Of a stretch of DNA of 64,000 nucleotides, positions 1-13,700 are shown piece by piece (the stretch's first letter is position 1; each line of letters opens with the position of its first letter). The stretch spans positions 868,001 through 932,000 of the forward strand of contig OZ176057.1 of NCBI GenBank assembly GCA_964247055.1, in the 5' to 3' direction. The notes under the pieces were generated by a model that saw only the letters and a program-made list of their open reading frames with translations, was not told where the DNA came from and did no database searches. Made by a program: the position numbers and the translations under genes. The stretch is from Paragordius varius (taxonomy: Eukaryota; Nematomorpha).

Positions 1-3000
1 GACCTAATTCCAAAAATGGGCGAAGCTATTGTCGGGGCATTCATTAATGATTAAATTTTTTCGATGTTTGGATTTGATTGGGTTCACCGGTTTTCCGGAA
101 ACAGATCACAAAGTTATATGAAAAATCAGTTTTTAGCAGGTAGCTCCTTACCCAGCAGCTATCATCAAATAAACGGTAGACTAAAATTTTTGCCTTTTAA
201 CAGGGAATACGTGGAATCTTTATTGAATTTTTACGGTCTCATACCTAGGGCAAAAAATCGATTTAAAAAATTATTTTTGTGGACTTTGTTTTTTGAAAAA
301 GGTGGCATTTCACGGGGGGAGCGGGTAAAAAGAGGGCCTAAATCAAAAAAGTGGCTCGGCTATGTTCAGCGCAATCGAAAATAAGTAAACAAAAATCATA
401 TTTGAAATTGAATGGTCCAACACGTTCTCCAAAAAATTGACTTAACCCATTTTTCACACGGGGTGGGCCCAAACTGGGGACCTAATTCCAAAAATGGGCG
501 AAGCTATTGTCGGGGCATTCATTAATGATTAAATTTTTTCGATGTTTGGATTTGATTGGGTTCACCGGTTTTCCGGAAACAGATCACAAAGTTATATGAA
601 AAATCAGTTTTTAGCAGGTAGCTCCTTACCCAGCAGCTATCATCAAATAAACGGTAGACTAAAATTTTTGCCTTTTAACAGGGAATACGTGGAATCTTTA
701 TTGAATTTTTACGGTCTCATACCTAGGGCAAAAAATCGATTTAAAAAATTATTTTTGTGGACTTTGTTTTTTGAGAAAAATGGCATTTTACGGGGGGAGC
801 GGGTAAAAAGAGGGCCTAAATCAAAAAAGTGACTCGACTATGTTCGGCGCAATCGAAAATAAGTAAAGAAAAATCATATTTGAAATTGAATGGTCCAACA
901 CGTTCTCCAAAAAATTGACTCCCATTTTTCACACGGGGTGGGCCCAAACTGGGGACCTAATTCCAAGAATGGGCGAAGCTATTGTCGGGGCATTCATTAA
1001 TGATTAAATTTTTTCGATGTTTGGATTTGATTGGGTTCACCGGTTTTCCGGAAACAGATCACAAAGTTATATGAAAAATCAGTTTTTAGCAGGTAGCTCC
1101 TTACCCAGCAGCTATCATCAAATAAACGGTAGACTAAAATTTTTGCCTTTTAACAGGGAATACGTGGAATCTTTATTGAATTTTTACGGTCTCATACCTA
1201 GGGCAAAAAATCGATTTAAAAAATTATTTTTGTGGACTTTGTTTTTTGAAAAAGGTGGCATTTCACGGGGGGAGCGGGTAAAAAGAGGGCCTAAATCAAA
1301 AAAGTGGCTCGGCTATGTTCAGCGCAATCGAAAATAAGTAAACAAAAATCATATTTGAAATTGAATGGTCCAACACGTTCTCCAAAAAATTGACTTAACC
1401 CATTTTTCACACGGGGTGGGCCCAAACTGGGGACCTAATTCCAAAAATGGGCGAAGCTATTGTCGGGGCATTCATTAATGATTAAATTTTTTCGATGTTT
1501 GGATTTGATTGGGTTCACCGGTTTTCCGGAAACAGATCACAAAGTTATATGAAAAATCAGTTTTTAGCAGGTAGCTCCTTACCCAGCAGCTATCATCAAA
1601 TAAACGGTAGACTAAAATTTTTGCCTTTTAACAGGGAATACGTGGAATCTTTATTGAATTTTTACGGTCTCATACCTAGGGCAAAAAATCGATTTAAAAA
1701 ATTATTTTTGTGGACTTTGTTTTTTGAGAAAAATGGCATTTTATAAGGGGGGAGCGGGTAAAAAGAGGGCCTAAATCAAAAAAGTGACTCGACTATGTTC
1801 GGCGCAATCGAAAATAAGTAAAGAAAAATCATATTTGAAATTGAATGGTCCAACACGTTCTCCAAAAAATTGACTTAACCCATTTTTCACACGGGGTGGG
1901 CCCAAACTGGGGACCTAATTCCAAGAATGGGCGAAGCTATTGTCGGGGCATTCATTAATGATTAAATTTTTTCGATGTTTGGATTTGATTGGGTTCACCG
2001 GTTTTCCGGAAACAGATCACAAAGTTATATGAAAAATCAGTTTTTAGCAGGTAGCTCCTTACCCAGCAGCTATCATCAAATAAACGGTAGACTAAAATTT
2101 TTGCCTTTTAACAGGGAATACGTGGAATCTTTATTGAATTTTTACGGTCTCATACCTAGGGCAAAAAATCGATTTAAAAAATTATTTTTGTGGACTTTGT
2201 TTTTTGAAAAAGGTGGCATTTCACGGGGGGAGCGGGTAAAAAGAGGGCCTAAATCAAAAAAGTGGCTAGGCTATGTTCAGCGCAATCGAAAATAAGTAAA
2301 GAAAAATCATATTTGAAATTGAATGGTCCAACACGTTCTCCAAAAAATTGACTTAACCCATTTTTCACACGGGGTGGGCCCAAACTGGGGACCTAATTCC
2401 AAGAATGGGCGAAGCTATTGTCGGGGCATTCATTAATGATTAAATTTTTTCGATGTTTGGATTTGATTGGGTTCACCGGTTTTCCGGAAACAGATCACAA
2501 AGTTATATGAAAAATCAGTTTTTAGCAGGTAGCTCCTTACCCAGCAGCTATCATCAAATAAACGGTAGACTAAAATTTTTGCCTTTTAACAGGGAATACG
2601 TGGAATCTTTATTGAATTTTTACGGTCTCATACCTAGGGCAAAAAATCGATTTAAAAAATTATTTTTGTGGACTTTGTTTTTTGAAAAAGGTGGCATTTC
2701 ACGGGGGGAGCGGGTAAAAAGAGGGCCTAAATCAAAAAAGTGGCTAGGCTATGTTCAGCGCAATCGAAAATAAGTAAACAAAAATCATATTTGAAATTGA
2801 ATGGTCCAACACGTTCTCCAAAAAATTGACTTAACCCATTTTTCACACGGGGTGGGCCCAAACTGGGGACCTAATTCCAAAAATGGGCGAAGCTATTGTC
2901 GGGGCATTCATTAATGATTAAATTTTTTCGATGTTTGGATTTGATTGGGTTCACCGGTTTTCCGGAAACAGATCACAAAGTTATATGAAAAATCAGTTTT

Positions 3001-3885
3001 TAGCAGGTAGCTCCTTACCCAGCAGCTATCATCAAATAAACGGTAGACTAAAATTTTTGCCTTTTAACAGGGAATACGTGGAATCTTTATCGAATTTTTA
3101 CGGTCTCATACCTAGGGCAAAAAATCGATTTAAAAAATTATTTTTGTGGACTTTGTTTTTTGAAAAAGGTGGCATTTCACGGGGGGAGCGGGTAAAAAGA
3201 GGGCCTAAATCAAAAAAGTGGCTCGGCTATGTTCAGCGCAATCGAAAATAAGTAAACAAAAATCATATTTGAAATTGAATGGTCCAACACGTTCTCCAAA
3301 AAATTGACTTAACCCATTTTTCACACGGGGTGGGCCCAAACTGGGGACCTAATTCCAAAAATGGGCGAAGCTATTGTCGGGGCATTCATTAATGATTAAA
3401 TTTTTTCGATGTTTGGATTTGATTGGGTTCACCGGTTTTCCGGAAACAGATCACAAAGTTATATGAAAAATCAGTTTTTAGCAGGTAGCTCCTTACCCAG
3501 CAGCTATCATCAAATAAACGGTAGACTAAAATTTTTGCCTTTTAACAGGGAATACGTGGAATCTTTATTGAATTTTTACGGTCTCATACCTAGGGCGAAA
3601 AATCGATTTACAAAATTATTTTTGTGGACTTTGTTTTTTGAAAAAGGTGGCATTTCACGGGCGGAGCGGGTAAAAAGAGGGCCTAAATCAAAAAAGTGGC
3701 TCGGCTATGTTCAGCGCAATCGAAAATAAGTAAACAAAAATCATATTTGAAATTGAATGGTCCAACACGTTCTCCAAAAAATTGACTTAACCCATTTTTC
3801 ATACGGGGTGGGCCCAAACTGGGGACCTAATTCCAAAAATGGGCGAAGCTATTGTCGTGCATTCATTAATGATTAAATTTTTTCG
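1..3885. repeat. satellite sub-block 1: simple 478-bp monomers
   Basis: Eight complete monomer cores plus the partial copy at the edge. Two subtypes alternate at first: cores at 64 and 1017 have the GAAAAAGG form, cores at 542 and 1495 the GAGAAAAAT form. The unit beginning at 542 is three bases short in its tail and the one at 1495 has an extra two bases. From 3409 the monomers carry ACAAAATT and a GCGGAG variant, leading into the composite block. Confidence 0.95.
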
Positions 3886-4727
3886 ATGTTTGGATTTGAT
3901 TGGGTTCACCGGTTTTCCGGAAACAGATCACAAAGTTATATGAAAAATCAGTTTTTAGCAGGTAGTCCCTTACCCAGCAGCTATCATCAAATAAACGGTA
4001 GACTAAAATTTTTGCCTTTTAACAGGGAATACGTGGAATCTTTATTGAATTTTTACGGTCTCATACCTAGGGCGAAAAATCGATTTACAAAATTATTTTT
4101 GTGGACTTTGTTTTTTGAAAAAGGTGGCATTTCACGGGCGGAGCGGGTAAAAAGAGGGCCTAAATCAAAAAAGTGGCTCGGCTATGTTCAGCGCAATCGA
4201 AAATAAGTAAACAAAAATCATATTTAAAATTGAATGGCCCAACACGTTCTCCGGAAAATTGTCTCAAAGACACGATTTTTGTGGACTTTGTTTTTTTTTG
4301 AGAAAATAGGCATTTTACGGGGGGAGCGGGTAAAAAGAGGGCCTAAATCAAAAAAGTGACTCGACTATGTTCGGCGCAATCGAAAATAAGTAAACAAAAA
4401 TCATATTTGAAATTGAATGGTCCAACACGTTCTCCAAAAAATTGTCTCAAAGACACGATTTTTGTGGACTTTGTTTTTTTTGAGAAAAATGGCATTTTAC
4501 GGGGGGAGCGGGTAAAAAGAGGGCCTAAATCAAAAAAGTGACTCGACTATGTTCGGCGCAATCGAAAATAAGTAAACAAAAATCATATTTGAAATTGAAT
4601 GGTCCAACACGTTCTCCAAAAAATTGACTTAACCCATTTTTCATACGGGGTGGGCCCAAACTGGGGACCTAATTCCAAAAATGGGCGAAGCTATTGTCGT
4701 GCATTCATTAATGATTAAATTTTTTCG
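3886..4727. repeat. 842-bp composite unit: monomer plus two truncated 182-bp copies
   Basis: One monomer (3886 to about 4264) is followed by two truncated copies of about 183 bp each that contain only the monomer's 3' third. Each truncated copy starts at the junction TGTCTCAAAGACA, in place of the usual GACTTAACCC. The same composite recurs at 23203-24044, exactly 19,317 bp to the right. Confidence 0.93.
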
Positions 4728-7700
4728 ATGTTTGGATTTGATTGGGTTCACCGGTTTTCCGGAAACAGATCACAAAGTTATATGAAAAATCAGTTTTTAG
4801 CAGGTAGTCCCTTACCCAGCAGCTATCATCAAATAAACGGTAGACTAAAATTTTTGCCTTTTAACAGGGAATACGTGGAATCTTTATTGAATTTTTACGG
4901 TCTCATACCTAGAGCGAAAAATCGATTTACAAAATTATTTTTGTGGACTTTGTTTTTTGAAAAAGGTGGCATTTCACGGGCGGAGCGGGTAAAAAGAGGG
5001 CCTAAATCAAAAAAGTGGCTCGGCTATGTTCAGCGCAATCGAAAATAAGTAAACAAAAATCATATTTAAAATTGAATGGCCCAACACGTTCTCCGGAAAA
5101 TTGTCTCAAAGACACGATTTTTGTGGACTTCTGTTTTCAAAAAAAACCCGTTTTTCATACGGGGTGGGCCCGAACTGGGGGCCTATTTCAAAAAAAGGGC
5201 GAAGCTATTGTCGGGGCATTCATTAATGATTATATTTTTTCGATATTTGGATTTGATTGAGTCTACCGGTTTTCCTGTACCAGATCACAAAGCCAGCATT
5301 TTCCATTTTTATAAATATATAGATTACCATAAATAATGTATTAATATCCATATATCTTTTAACATGCTATACATATGATAGATACTCCTTACTCAGCATC
5401 TATCATCAAAGAAACGCTTGACTAAAATTTTTGCCTTTTAACAGGCAATACAAAAAATCTTTCTCGAATTTTTACAGTCTCATACCGTGGGCAAAAAAAT
5501 ACAATCAAAAAAATATTTTTGTGGACTTTGTTTTTTTTTTGAGAAAAATGGCATTTCACGGGGGGAGCGGGTAAAAAGAGGGCCTAATTCAAAAAAGTGA
5601 CTCGACTATGTTCGGTGCAATCGAAAATAAGTAAACAAAAATCATATTTGAAATTGAATGGTCCAACACGTTCTCCAAAAAATTGACTTAACCCATTTTT
5701 CACACGGGGTGGGCCCAAACTGGGGACCTAATTCCAAAAATGGGCGAAGCTATTGTCGGGGCATTCATTAATGATTAAATTTTTTCGATGTTTGGATTTG
5801 ATTGGGTTCACCGGTTTTCCGGAAACAGATCACAAAGTTATATGAAAAATCAGTTTTTAGCAGGTAGCTCCTTACCCAGCAGCTATCATCAAATAAACGG
5901 TAGACTAAAATTTTTGCCTTTTAACAGGGAATACGTGGAATCTTTATTGAATTTTTACGGTCTCATACCTAGAGCGAAAAATCGATTTACAAAATTATTT
6001 TTGTGGACTTTGTTTTTTGAAAAAGGTGGCATTTCACGGGCGGAGCGGGTAAAAAGAGGGCCTAAATCAAAAAAGTGGCTCGGCTATGTTCAGCGCAATC
6101 GAAAATAAGTAAACAAAAATCATATTTAAAATTGAATGGCCCAACACGTTCTCCGGAAAATTGTCTCAAAGACACGATTTTTGTGGACTTCTGTTTTCAA
6201 AAAAAACCCGTTTTTCATACGGGGTGGGCCCGAACTGGGGGCCTATTTCAAAAAAAGGGCGAAGCTATTGTCGGGGCATTCATTAATGATTATATTTTTT
6301 CGATATTTGGATTTGATTGAGTCTACCGGTTTTCCTGTACCAGATCACAAAGCCAGCATTTTCCATTTTTATAAATATATAGATTACCATAAATAATGTA
6401 TTAATATCCATATATCTTTTAACATGCTATACATATGATAGATACTCCTTACTCAGCATCTATCATCAAAGAAACGCTTGACTAAAATTTTTGCCTTTTA
6501 ACAGGCAATACAAAAAATCTTTCTCGAATTTTTACAGTCTCATACCGTGGGCAAAAAAATACAATCAAAAAAATATTTTTGTGGACTTTGTTTTTTTTTT
6601 GAGAAAAATGGCATTTCACGGGGGGAGCGGGTAAAAAGAGGGCCTAATTCAAAAAAGTGACTCGACTATGTTCGGCGCAATCGAAAATAAGTAAACAAAA
6701 ATCATATTTGAAATTGAATGGTCCAACACGTTCTCCAAAAAATTGACTTAACCCATTTTTCACACGGGGTGGGCCCAAACTGGGGACCTAATTCCAAAAA
6801 TGGGCGAAGCTATTGTCGGGGCATTCATTAATGATTAAATTTTTTCGATGTTTGGATTTGATTGGGTTCACCGGTTTTCCGGAAACAGATCACAAAGTTA
6901 TATGAAAAATCAGTTTTTAGCAGGTAGCTCCTTACCCAGCAGCTATCATCAAATAAACGGTAGACTAAAATTTTTGCCTTTTAACAGGGAATACGTGGAA
7001 TCTTTATTGAATTTTTACGGTCTCATACCTAGAGCGAAAAATCGATTTACAAAATTATTTTTGTGGACTTTGTTTTTTGAAAAAGGTGGCATTTCACGGG
7101 CGGAGCGGGTAAAAAGAGGGCCTAAATCAAAAAAGTGGCTCGGCTATGTTCAGCGCAATCGAAAATAAGTAAACAAAAATCATATTTAAAATTGAATGGC
7201 CCAACACGTTCTCCGGAAAATTGTCTCAAAGACACGATTTTTGTGGACTTCTGTTTTCAAAAAAAACCCGTTTTTCATACGGGGTGGGCCCGAACTGGGG
7301 GCCTATTTCAAAAAAAGGGCGAAGCTATTGTCGGGGCATTCATTAATGATTATATTTTTTCGATATTTGGATTTGATTGAGTCTACCGGTTTTCCTGTAC
7401 CAGATCACAAAGCCAGCATTTTCCATTTTTATAAATATATAGATTACCATAAATAATGTATTAATATCCATATATCTTTTAACATGCTATACATATGATA
7501 GATACTCCTTACTCAGCATCTATCATCAAAGAAACGCTTGACTAAAATTTTTGCCTTTTAACAGGCAATACAAAAAATCTTTCTCGAATTTTTACAGTCT
7601 CATACCGTGGGCAAAAAAATACAATCAAAAAAATATTTTTGTGGACTTTGTTTTTTTTTTTTGAGAAAAATGGCATTTCACGGGGGGAGCGGGTAAAAAG

Positions 7701-7908
7701 AGGGCTAATTCAAAAAAGTGACTCGACTATGTTCGGCGCAATCGAAAATAAGTAAACAAAAATCATATTTGAAATTGAATGGTCCAACACGTTCTCCAAA
7801 AAATTGACTTAACCCATTTTTCACACGGGGTGGGCCCAAACTGGGGACCTAATTCCAAAAATGGGCGAAGCTATTGTCGGGGCATTCATTAATGATTAAA
7901 TTTTTTCG
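4728..7908. repeat. three 1060-bp A+B dimeric units
   Basis: Units at 4728, 5788 and 6848, spaced 1060, 1060 and 1061 bp. Each has a normal monomer (A) followed by a diverged monomer (B). B has an AT-rich stretch replacing part of A, with ATAAATATATAG and AACATGCTATACATATG, and reads CTGTACCAGATC where A has CGGAAACAGATC. B is clearly homologous to A over most of its length, so these are true dimers. Confidence 0.94.
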
Positions 7909-10775
7909 ATGTTTGGATTTGATTGGGTTCACCGGTTTTCCGGAAACAGATCACAAAGTTATATGAAAAATCAGTTTTTAGCAGGTAGCTCCTTACCCAG
8001 CAGCTATCATCAAATAAACGGTAGACTAAAATTTTTGCCTTTTAACAGGGAATACGTGGAATCTTTATTGAATTTTTACGGTCTCATACCTAGGGCAAAA
8101 AATCGATTTAAAAAATTATTTTTGTGGACTTTGTTTTTTGAAAAAGGTGGCATTTCACGGGGGGAGCGGGTAAAAAGAGGGCCTAAATCAAAAAAGTGGC
8201 TCGGCTATGTTCAGCGCAATCGAAAATAAGTAAACAAAAATCATATTTGAAATTGAATGGTCCAACACGTTCTCCAAAAAATTGACTTAACCCATTTTTC
8301 ACACGGGGTGGGCCCAAACTGGGGACCTAATTCCAAAAATGGGCGAAGCTATTGTCGGGGCATTCATTAATGATTAAATTTTTTCGATGTTTGGATTTGA
8401 TTGGGTTCACCGGTTTTCCGGAAACAGATCACAAAGTTATATGAAAAATCAGTTTTTAGCAGGTAGCTCCTTACCCAGCAGCTATCATCAAATAAACGGT
8501 AGACTAAAATTTTTGCCTTTTAACAGGGAATACGTGGAATCTTTATTGAATTTTTACGGTCTCATACCTAGGGCGAAAAATCGATTTACAAAATATTTTT
8601 GTGGACTTTGTTTTTTGAGAAAAATGGCATTTTACGGGGGGAGCGGGTAAAAAGAGGGCCTAAATCAAAAAAGTGACTCGACTATGTTCGGCGCAATCGA
8701 AAATAAGTAAAGAAAAATCATATTTGAAATTGAATGGTCCAACACGTTCTCCAAAAAATTGACTTAACCCATTTTTCACACGGGGTGGGCCCAAACTGGG
8801 GACCTAATTCCAAGAATGGGCGAAGCTATTGTCGGGGCATTCATTAATGATTAAATTTTTTCGATGTTTGGATTTGATTGGGTTCACCGGTTTTCCGGAA
8901 ACAGATCACAAAGTTATATGAAAAATCAGTTTTTAGCAGGTAGCTCCTTACCCAGCAGCTATCATCAAATAAACGGTAGACTAAAATTTTTGCCTTTTAA
9001 CAGGGAATACGTGGAATCTTTATTGAATTTTTACGGTCTCATACCTAGGGCAAAAAATCGATTTAAAAAATTATTTTTGTGGACTTTGTTTTTTGAAAAA
9101 GGTGGCATTTCACGGGGGGAGCGGGTAAAAAGAGGGCCTAAATCAAAAAAGTGGCTCGGCTATGTTCAGCGCAATCGAAAATAAGTAAACAAAAATCATA
9201 TTTGAAATTGAATGGTCCAACACGTTCTCCAAAAAATTGACTTAACCCATTTTTCACACGGGGTGGGCCCAAACTGGGGACCTAATTCCAAGAATGGGCG
9301 AAGCTATTGTCGGGGCATTCATTAATGATTAAATTTTTTCGATGTTTGGATTTGATTGGGTTCACCGGTTTTCCGGAAACAGATCACAAAGTTATATGAA
9401 AAATCAGTTTTTAGCAGGTAGCTCCTTACCCAGCAGCTATCATCAAATAAACGGTAGACTAAAATTTTTGCCTTTTAACAGGGAATACGTGGAATCTTTA
9501 TTGAATTTTTACGGTCTCATACCTAGGGCAAAAAATCGATTTAAAAAATTATTTTTGTGGACTTTGTTTTTTGAGAAAAATGGCATTTTACGGGGGGAGC
9601 GGGTAAAAAGAGGGCCTAAATCAAAAAAGTGACTCGACTATGTTCGGCGCAATCGAAAATAAGTAAAGAAAAATCATATTTGAAATTGAATGGTCCAACA
9701 CGTTCTCCAAAAAATTGACTTAACCCATTTTTCACACGGGGTGGGCCCAAACTGGGGACCTAATTCCAAGAATGGGCGAAGCTATTGTCGGGGCATTCAT
9801 TAATGATTAAATTTTTTCGATGTTTGGATTTGATTGGGTTCACCGGTTTTCCGGAAACAGATCACAAAGTTATATGAAAAATCAGTTTTTAGCAGGTAGC
9901 TCCTTACCCAGCAGCTATCATCAAATAAACGGTAGACTAAAATTTTTGCCTTTTAACAGGGAATACGTGGAATCTTTATTGAATTTTTACGGTCTCATAC
10001 CTAGGGCAAAAAATCGATTTAAAAAATTATTTTTGTGGACTTTGTTTTTTGAAAAAGGTGGCATTTCACGGGGGGAGCGGGTAAAAAGAGGGCCTAAATC
10101 AAAAAAGTGGCTCGGCTATGTTCAGCGCAATCGAAAATAAGTAAACAAAATTCATATTTGAAATTGAATGGTCCAACACGTTCTCCAAAAAATTGACTTA
10201 ACCCATTTTTCACACGGGGTGGGCCCAAACTGGGGACCTAATTCCAAAAATGGGCGAAGCTATTGTCGGGGCATTCATTAATGATTAAATTTTTTCGATG
10301 TTTGGATTTGATTGGGTTCACCGGTTTTCCGGAAACAGATCACAAAGTTATATGAAAAATCAGTTTTTAGCAGGTAGCTCCTTACCCAGCAGCTATCATC
10401 AAATAAACGGTAGACTAAAATTTTTGCCTTTTAACAGGGAATACGTGGAATCTTTATTGAATTTTTACGGTCTCATACCTAGGGCAAAAAATCGATTTAA
10501 AAAATTATTTTTGTGGACTTTGTTTTTTGAGAAAAATGGCATTTTACGGGGGGAGCGGGTAAAAAGAGGGCCTAAATCAAAAAAGTGACTCGACTATGTT
10601 CGGCGCAATCGAAAATAAGTAAAGAAAAATCATATTTGAAATTGAATGGTCCAACACGTTCTCCAAAAAATTGACTTAACCCATTTTTCACACGGGGTGG
10701 GCCCAAACTGGGGACCTAATTCCAAGAATGGGCGAAGCTATTGTCGGGGCATTCATTAATGATTAAATTTTTTCG
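7909..10775. repeat. satellite sub-block with alternating monomer subtypes (956-bp dimer pattern)
   Basis: Cores at 7909, 8864 and 9820 have the GAAAAAGG subtype; cores at 8387, 9342 and 10298 have the GAGAAAAAT subtype with a TGACTCGACTATG tail. The subtypes alternate strictly, giving a 956-bp dimer period. Confidence 0.85.
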
Positions 10776-13700
10776 ATGTTTGGATTTGATTGGGTTCACC
10801 GGTTTTCCGGAAACAGATCACAAAGTTATATGAAAAATCAGTTTTTAGCAGGTAGCTCCTTACCCAGCAGCTATCATCAAATAAACGGTAGACTAAAATT
10901 TTTGCCTTTTAACAGGGAATACGTGGAATCTTTATTGAATTTTTACGGTCTCATACCTAGGGCAAAAAATCGATTTAAAAAATTATTTTTGTGGACTTTG
11001 TTTTTTGAAAAAGGTGGCATTTCACGGGGGGAGCGGGTAAAAAGAGGGCCTAAATCAAAAAAGTGGCTAGGCTATGTTCAGCGCAATCGAAAATAAGTAA
11101 ACAAAAATCATATTTGAAATTGAATGGTCCAACACGTTCTCCAAAAAATTGACTTAACCCATTTTTCACACGGGGTGGGCCCAAACTGGGGACCTAATTC
11201 CAAAAATGGGCGAAGCTATTGTCGGGGCATTCATTAATGATTAAATTTTTTCGATGTTTGGATTTGATTGGGTTCACCGGTTTTCCGGAAACAGATCACA
11301 AAGTTATATGAAAAATCAGTTTTTAGCAGGTAGCTCCTTACCCAGCAGCTATCATCAAATAAACGGTAGACTAAAATTTTTGCCTTTTAACAGGGAATAC
11401 GTGGAATCTTTATCGAATTTTTACGGTCTCATACCTAGGGCAAAAAATCGATTTAAAAAATTATTTTTGTGGACTTTGTTTTTTGAAAAAGGTGGCATTT
11501 CACGGGGGGAGCGGGTAAAAAGAGGGCCTAAATCAAAAAAGTGGCTCGGCTATGTTCAGCGCAATCGAAAATAAGTAAACAAAAATCATATTTGAAATTG
11601 AATGGTCCAACACGTTCTCCAAAAAATTGACTTAACCCATTTTTCACACGGGGTGGGCCCAAACTGGGGACCTAATTCCAAAAATGGGCGAAGCTATTGT
11701 CGGGGCATTCATTAATGATTAAATTTTTTCGATGTTTGGATTTGATTGGGTTCACCGGTTTTCCGGAAACAGATCACAAAGTTATATGAAAAATCAGTTT
11801 TTAGCAGGTAGCTCCTTACCCAGCAGCTATCATCAAATAAACGGTAGACTAAAATTTTTGCCTTTTAACAGGAAATACGTGGAATCTTTATTGAATTTTT
11901 ACGGTCTCATACCTAGGGCGAAAAATCGATTTACAAAATTATTTTTGTGGACTTTGTTTTTTGAGAAAAATGGCATTTTACGGGGGGAGCGGGTAAAAAG
12001 AGGGCCTAAATCAAAAAAGTGACTCGACTATGTTCGGCGCAATCGAAAATAAGTAAAGAAAAATCATATTTGAAATTGAATGGTCCAACACGTTCTCCAA
12101 AAAATTGACTTAACCCATTTTTCACACGGGGTGGGCCCAAACTGGGGACCTAATTCCAAGAATGGGCGAAGCTATTGTCGGGGCATTCATTAATGATTAA
12201 ATTTTTTCGATGTTTGGATTTGATTGGGTTCACCGGTTTTCCGGAAACAGATCACAAAGTTATATGAAAAATCAGTTTTTAGCAGGTAGCTCCTTACCCA
12301 GCAGCTATCATCAAATAAACGGTAGACTAAAATTTTTGCCTTTTAACAGGGAATACGTGGAATCTTTATTGAATTTTTACGGTCTCATACCTAGGGCAAA
12401 AAATCGATTTAAAAAATTATTTTTGTGGACTTTGTTTTTTGAAAAAGGTGGCATTTCACGGGGGGAGCGGGTAAAAAGAGGGCCTAAATCAAAAAAGTGG
12501 CTCGGCTATGTTCAGCGCAATCGAAAATAAGTAAACAAAAATCATATTTGAAATTGAATGGTCCAACACGTTCTCCAAAAAATTGACTTAACCCATTTTT
12601 CACACGGGGTGGGCCCAAACTGGGGACCTAATTCCAAAAATGGGCGAAGCTATTGTCGGGGCATTCATTAATGATTAAATTTTTTCGATGTTTGGATTTG
12701 ATTGGGTTCACCGGTTTTCCGGAAACAGATCACAAAGTTATATGAAAAATCAGTTTTTAGCAGGTAGCTCCTTACCCAGCAGCTATCATCAAATAAACGG
12801 TAGACTAAAATTTTTGCCTTTTAACAGGGAATACGTGGAATCTTTATCGAATTTTTACGGTCTCATACCTAGGGCAAAAAATCGATTTAAAAAATTATTT
12901 TTGTGGACTTTGTTTTTTGAAAAAGGTGGCATTTCACGGGGGGAGCGGGTAAAAAGAGGGCCTAAATCAAAAAAGTGGCTAGGCTATGTTCAGCGCAATC
13001 GAAAATAAGTAAACAAAAATCATATTTGAAATTGAATGGTCCAACACGTTCTCCAAAAAATTGACTTAACCCATTTTTCACACGGGGTGGGCCCAAACTG
13101 GGGACCTAATTCCAAAAATGGGCGAAGCTATTGTCGGGGCATTCATTAATGATTAAATTTTTTCGATGTTTGGATTTGATTGGGTTCACCGGTTTTCCGG
13201 AAACAGATCACAAAGTTATATGAAAAATCAGTTTTTAGCAGGTAGCTCCTTACCCAGCAGCTATCATCAAATAAACGGTAGACTAAAATTTTTGCCTTTT
13301 AACAGGGAATACGTGGAATCTTTATCGAATTTTTACGGTCTCATACCTAGGGCAAAAAATCGATTTAAAAAATTATTTTTGTGGACTTTGTTTTTTGAAA
13401 AAGGTGGCATTTCACGGGGGGAGCGGGTAAAAAGAGGGCCTAAATCAAAAAAGTGGCTCGGCTATGTTCAGCGCAATCGAAAATAAGTAAACAAAAATCA
13501 TATTTGAAATTGAATGGTCCAACACGTTCTCCAAAAAATTGACTTAACCCATTTTTCACACGGGGTGGGCCCAAACTGGGGACCTAATTCCAAAAATGGG
13601 CGAAGCTATTGTCGGGGCATTCATTAATGATTAAATTTTTTCGATGTTTGGATTTGATTGGGTTCACCGGTTTTCCGGAAACAGATCACAAAGTTATATG

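Noticed and set aside
834-850. A CENP-B-box-like match, TTCGGCGCAATCGAAA, in some satellite monomers.
   Set aside because: It matches the 5' half and central positions but not the CGGG end that the box requires, and the other monomer subtype reads TTCAGCGC.
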